Source: an uncultured Ruminococcus sp.
GTDB lineage: Bacteria; Bacillota; Clostridia; Oscillospirales; Acutalibacteraceae
NCBI GenBank assembly: GCA_902773155.1
Contig: CACYDK010000202.1
Location: forward strand, 1-15,525
Direction: 5' to 3'
Length of the DNA: 15,525 nucleotides
Shown piece after piece: positions 12,354 through 15,525 of the stretch; position 1 is the stretch's first letter, and each line of letters starts with the position of its first letter. The position numbers and the translations under genes are program-made. The notes under the pieces were generated by a model. It was not told the DNA's origin. It saw only the letters and a list, made by a program, of their open reading frames with translations, and ran no database searches.

Positions 12354-15300
12354 TAAACCGTTTCCCCCAATCAGTCGAAATAGCATAATCTGGAGTGGCG
12401 TATTTATAAAGAGTAATATATTGCGGAGCGCTAAGGATTAGGCTGCCGTCCGGAGTGACCATATAAGCGTACATTCTGAAAACGTTATCCTTCACGCTTT
12501 TTGCGGTAAAGCTGCGCGCGAACTCAGAACGGTTAAAGGTGGACACTGTGTTCTGATTAATGTCTATCTTGGTGTAATAACATTTGACGTTGTCGATCTT
12601 TGCGTTTGACGACGGCTTAGCGCTTGTATTTGCGACCAGCTTTTGAACGCGCGTCGCCATTCCGCTTTCGCCGTCGGTATAAGCGGAAGCGTCAAAGGTT
12701 CCGTCGGTTGTCTCGCCGCAGATCTCAAACATAACGCCGAGCTTATAACGGTTGTTGCCGTTTCCGTCGACAGCGTCCAGTATTTTGTCGCCGTTGTTGA
12801 TAAAGGTGATATCGAGGTCGGCGACTACCTTGTCGGTAACTTGGGTTCTGTCAGTCTCCCCGTTAACGTTATTGTATGTAGCGTCGCCCCAAGGATTACG
12901 GGAAGTATCGATGTAGTCGATGGTGATGAACTGACCCTCGTCCCTGACTGTCGTAACATCAGCGCTTGCGGTATAATGCGGAGTGACAGTGTAGTTGTTC
13001 CATACCTTGAAGGTGAACTTCTCGTCGTAGCATTTTGCGATATGCTCTTCGGTTTTTGTGTTTATGATATCCCAGTAGTCGAAAACCTCTCCCGCGTCGT
13101 TAGTATGAGGAGCCAAATGCTCCAGAGCCTGCTCCTCGGTAAGGTTCGTACCGTAGGGAACCTCTACTCCGGGTGTGTAACCGCCCTTTTCGATAAACGT
13201 TACGGTACACATACCTCTTACGTCGGGAACCTCGCTGATAATAGCGTGCATACCGTAATCATCCTGATACATGGTCATATTGTCCGTATCCCATACGGTG
13301 TCGCCCGCGAGCGTGCGTACATAAGGGGTATTCTGGATAACATAAACCTCAAAATCATCGTATGAATCTACCTCGCCCGACAGCTTATATTCCTTTAGCT
13401 GACCGTCGCGGGCGGTATACTTGTAGGTAATATCATAAGCCCGCGAGAATACCGATAAGTACTCGACGGATCTGATTTCTTTGAGTCCCTTGACGGTATC
13501 CGAGTCGACAAAACGGTCGGATACCGGCCTGTCGAACTCAGCATAGTAGTATGGTTTTGCGCCCGGATTCGGGTCACTGAGGTCGTCCTCCTGCACATCA
13601 CGCGGATCGACCTGAACCTGGTTGCGGTAGGTCGCCTTGTAGGTACTGGCGGAGTCGGCTTTTGCACGGACATTGACCGCGAGTCGTCCTGTTGTGTTCT
13701 TCTCGTCGATAATGATCTGTCCGCTTTCGAGCTGATAAATACTTACAGTCGCGGAGCCTGTTGGTCCGCAGTTTGTACTTTCGACAACCTCTTTTTGATC
13801 AGCATGTCCCGTCTCATAATACTCGACTCTAATACCTATTCCTTGGACTGCGTCGGCGTTGCCCGCCGAATCGGCGCGCTGTTTGTGGGTGAGCACGAGA
13901 GGGCCCTTGACATAGGGCACGAACAGCGCGAAATAGGTGGTTTCCGAGGGAGGGATCGCCAGTGTGGGTTCAACCCTCTGAGCTCCGAAGTCGTTAGCGT
14001 GACGATCCACCGAATACGTGTTGGGAGCCGCCTCGGGAGTCGTATACCAGCCTATGCACTTGTAATCGGTACTGTTGAAGCCGGTTACCTCCATACCAAA
14101 CATGGTAGTGTTATTGCCGTTGTCCATAAGCTGAACGGTTTTGGTCGAGTTACTGTCTACTATCGGCGTTGCGTCGCCGTTTCTGATAAGGAATTGAACT
14201 GTCGGGTTAACGCCCGAGCTGCTGTCAACGTCCTTCCACTCATTAGTGTTAATGTCATAGTAACGCGAGGTCAGGTGAAGAGTGACGCTGGTGTTCTCTT
14301 CGGTAAAGCGAACGAGTCGTCCCTCAGCGCCCTTTATCAGCGTGCCGGAGGAAGTGTAGTGGATCGGACTAGCGTTGGTAGCACTGTTGTTCAGTAACCA
14401 GTAACCGTCTTGCTTCCTGACAGACACACCGTTGAAGGAGCCCGAGTTATAGACGTACAGGTTTGTTGTTTTAGATCTCTCGTAGTCGCCCGAAACTGTA
14501 TAAGTGATCGCGTCGCCCTCGTCGGGAACGCCCTCGGGGATGACGAGCTTGATCTTTGTATTGGCCGGAAGTGTAACGGTAAAGTCGCCGTCGGCGTTCT
14601 TGTGAACAAAGGTCTCCTCGCTGAACGGCTTACGCTCCAGCACGCCCGTCACCTCGTTGACGGAACCGGAATAAACCATTCCGGTGTAGTTGTTGAACGT
14701 GAGGTTGAAGGTGATAGAATCGCTCCTCGTGTTGTTGAGCGTCAGGTATACCATAGGCTCCCACACAGCGTAAAGTGTGTTGACGTTGTTGGGAGGCGAG
14801 GTGGCTCCGTTTTTGTTTACGCCGATCACCGCGTCCGCGTAATACTCGGGGATGTAGTTGCCCGGATCTCTGGTTGTGTTCCAGCCGATGAGCAGGCTTC
14901 CGTCCGAGTTAGTGAAGTTTTTGATGTATTTGCTAAGCTCTACCTTAAAGTTGTTGATCTGTCGCGCGATTTTGACCTGTTTGTTGAGGATATCGGCAAA
15001 TTCCTTTTTGCTTCCTTCCTCCATTCCCTGATCGTTGACCGAGGCGGTGTCGGAGTTGGCGTCCAGGGTGAGAGCCGCAACGTCGGGACGGCGCACGGTG
15101 GAGGTGCGCTTCTCGTAGTAGGCTTCCATATGGATAACGCCCTGATGATCTGCCAACGCCGCGTCGAGAATCATTGTTTCGCCGGGCTCGTAGAACACGT
15201 TATCCTCTTCAGGCGCGCCCGTGACCTCGTCAACGATACGCCATCCGCGGAAGGTATAGTCATCGGCGTTGACCTCGTGACCGCCGGCGCCCGTGGTGGT

Positions 15301-15525
15301 TAGATTTGTCGGCTCGGCAAGGATAACGACGGGAGCTTTATCGGCGTATTTACGTTCGTCGTCCAGAGGGTCGTTATAACGAGCCATGTCGCCCGTAACG
15401 CCCAGGGAGACCATCGTCGGGTTGTAAACCAGCGAGTAGCCGCCGTGCTGCGTCCAGCGTGCGCGAAGAGTGGTATCCTCGGTCAGCTCGTTTTTGAAGT
15501 TGAAGGGGATCTGCTCTACGGTTCC
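12331..15525 (-). CDS. Large exported repeat adhesin, N-terminus beyond the window
   Basis: The frame is open to the right edge, so the Met at 15414 is internal; 1064 residues are visible. The first residues (PFNFKNELTEDTTLRARWT) and later segments (YTFRGWRI ... MEAYYEKR; LLIGWNTTRDPG ... TLYAVWEP; YKCIGWYTTPEAAP ... TYFALFVPY) are InlB/Listeria-Bacteroides-type repeats of the GWxxx...xxAxW form, typical of large Firmicute surface proteins. Between them are beta-rich domains, one possibly SpaA/Cna-B-like (GIRVEYYETG ... SVSIYQLESG is not exact; the visible strand is ATVSIYQLESG). The last 190 residues form a separate domain (LGVMFEICGE, FNRSEFARSFTAKS, RMYAYMVTPDGSLILSAPQY). No LPXTG, dockerin or membrane segment is present at the C-terminus. 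The peptide and LRR-dockerin genes follow with overlaps, indicating one operon. The ligand is unknown. Confidence 0.88.
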   Translation of the reverse strand, partial: GTVEQIPFNFKNELTEDTTLRARWTQHGGYSLVYNPTMVSLGVTGDMARYNDPLDDERKYADKAPVVILAEPTNLTTTGAGGHEVNADDYTFRGWRIVDEVTGAPEEDNVFYEPGETMILDAALADHQGVIHMEAYYEKRTSTVRRPDVAALTLDANSDTASVNDQGMEEGSKKEFADILNKQVKIARQINNFKVELSKYIKNFTNSDGSLLIGWNTTRDPGNYIPEYYADAVIGVNKNGATSPPNNVNTLYAVWEPMVYLTLNNTRSDSITFNLTFNNYTGMVYSGSVNEVTGVLERKPFSEETFVHKNADGDFTVTLPANTKIKLVIPEGVPDEGDAITYTVSGDYERSKTTNLYVYNSGSFNGVSVRKQDGYWLLNNSATNASPIHYTSSGTLIKGAEGRLVRFTEENTSVTLHLTSRYYDINTNEWKDVDSSSGVNPTVQFLIRNGDATPIVDSNSTKTVQLMDNGNNTTMFGMEVTGFNSTDYKCIGWYTTPEAAPNTYSVDRHANDFGAQRVEPTLAIPPSETTYFALFVPYVKGPLVLTHKQRADSAGNADAVQGIGIRVEYYETGHADQKEVVESTNCGPTGSATVSIYQLESGQIIIDEKNTTGRLAVNVRAKADSASTYKATYRNQVQVDPRDVQEDDLSDPNPGAKPYYYAEFDRPVSDRFVDSDTVKGLKEIRSVEYLSVFSRAYDITYKYTARDGQLKEYKLSGEVDSYDDFEVYVIQNTPYVRTLAGDTVWDTDNMTMYQDDYGMHAIISEVPDVRGMCTVTFIEKGGYTPGVEVPYGTNLTEEQALEHLAPHTNDAGEVFDYWDIINTKTEEHIAKCYDEKFTFKVWNNYTVTPHYTASADVTTVRDEGQFITIDYIDTSRNPWGDATYNNVNGETDRTQVTDKVVADLDITFINNGDKILDAVDGNGNNRYKLGVMFEICGETTDGTFDASAYTDGESGMATRVQKLVANTSAKPSSNAKIDNVKCYYTKIDINQNTVSTFNRSEFARSFTAKSVKDNVFRMYAYMVTPDGSLILSAPQYITLYKYATPDYAISTDWGKRFIEQGTNI

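Noticed and set aside
14410..15303. 297-residue plus-strand ORF opposite the large adhesin
   Set aside because: Antisense shadow of a coherent repeat-protein frame; no ribosome binding site or recognisable domains.

Overview
The window looks like part of a chromosome from a gut Firmicute of the Ruminococcus/Oscillospiraceae type. Reasons: moderate GC content, strong GGAGG ribosome binding sites, SigA-type promoters with 17-bp spacers, a type I dockerin, a secreted CotH-like kinase protein, InlB/Listeria-Bacteroides-type repeats, BspA-like leucine-rich repeats, and Thr/Pro/Glu linkers followed by very lysine-rich Ig-like C-termini. The species cannot be fixed from the sequence alone. No phage, IS transposase, rRNA, tRNA or CRISPR array was seen.

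Layout: (1) 1-1255 (+), 3' end of a secreted, proline-linker, lysine-rich surface protein. (2) 1256-1708, a gene-free stretch with a hairpin, a roughly 246-bp element with terminal inverted repeats (MITE-like), a 12-G run and a terminator for the gene to its right. (3) 1709-2902 (-) and 3123-4322 (+), two divergently transcribed exported proteins (three Fn3-like modules plus an Ig-like domain; two PPC-like domains plus Fn3) sharing a promoter region with repeated TTTTTAAT motifs. (4) 4401-6185 (-), an exported protein with a 200-residue Thr-rich linker and a Big_2 domain. (5) 6460-9327 (-), a 955-residue exported CotH-kinase-like protein with accessory modules. (6) 9472-10854 (-), an MgtE magnesium channel behind a long, highly structured 5' leader. 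(7) 11248-15525 (-), an apparent operon: a large truncated repeat adhesin, a 63-residue acidic peptide overlapping its 3' end, and a BspA-like LRR protein with a dockerin, translationally coupled to the peptide.

All proteins except MgtE and the small peptide appear to be exported (signal peptides are visible in five; the two truncated ones are inferred). None has a sortase motif, SLH domain or membrane anchor in the part that can be seen. Three of them (genes at 1, 4401 and 6460) end in the same lysine-rich module of about 90 residues, a candidate non-covalent wall-retention device. The dockerin protein implies a cohesin partner elsewhere in the genome.

Most worth a second look: the 63-residue coupled peptide with a YxxPxL motif and Asp6 run; the structured mgtE leader, which does not fit the M-box cores I know; the CotH-like kinase beside a Thr-rich possible substrate; the shared lysine-rich C-terminal module; and three 20-bp repeats upstream of the 4401 gene's promoter.
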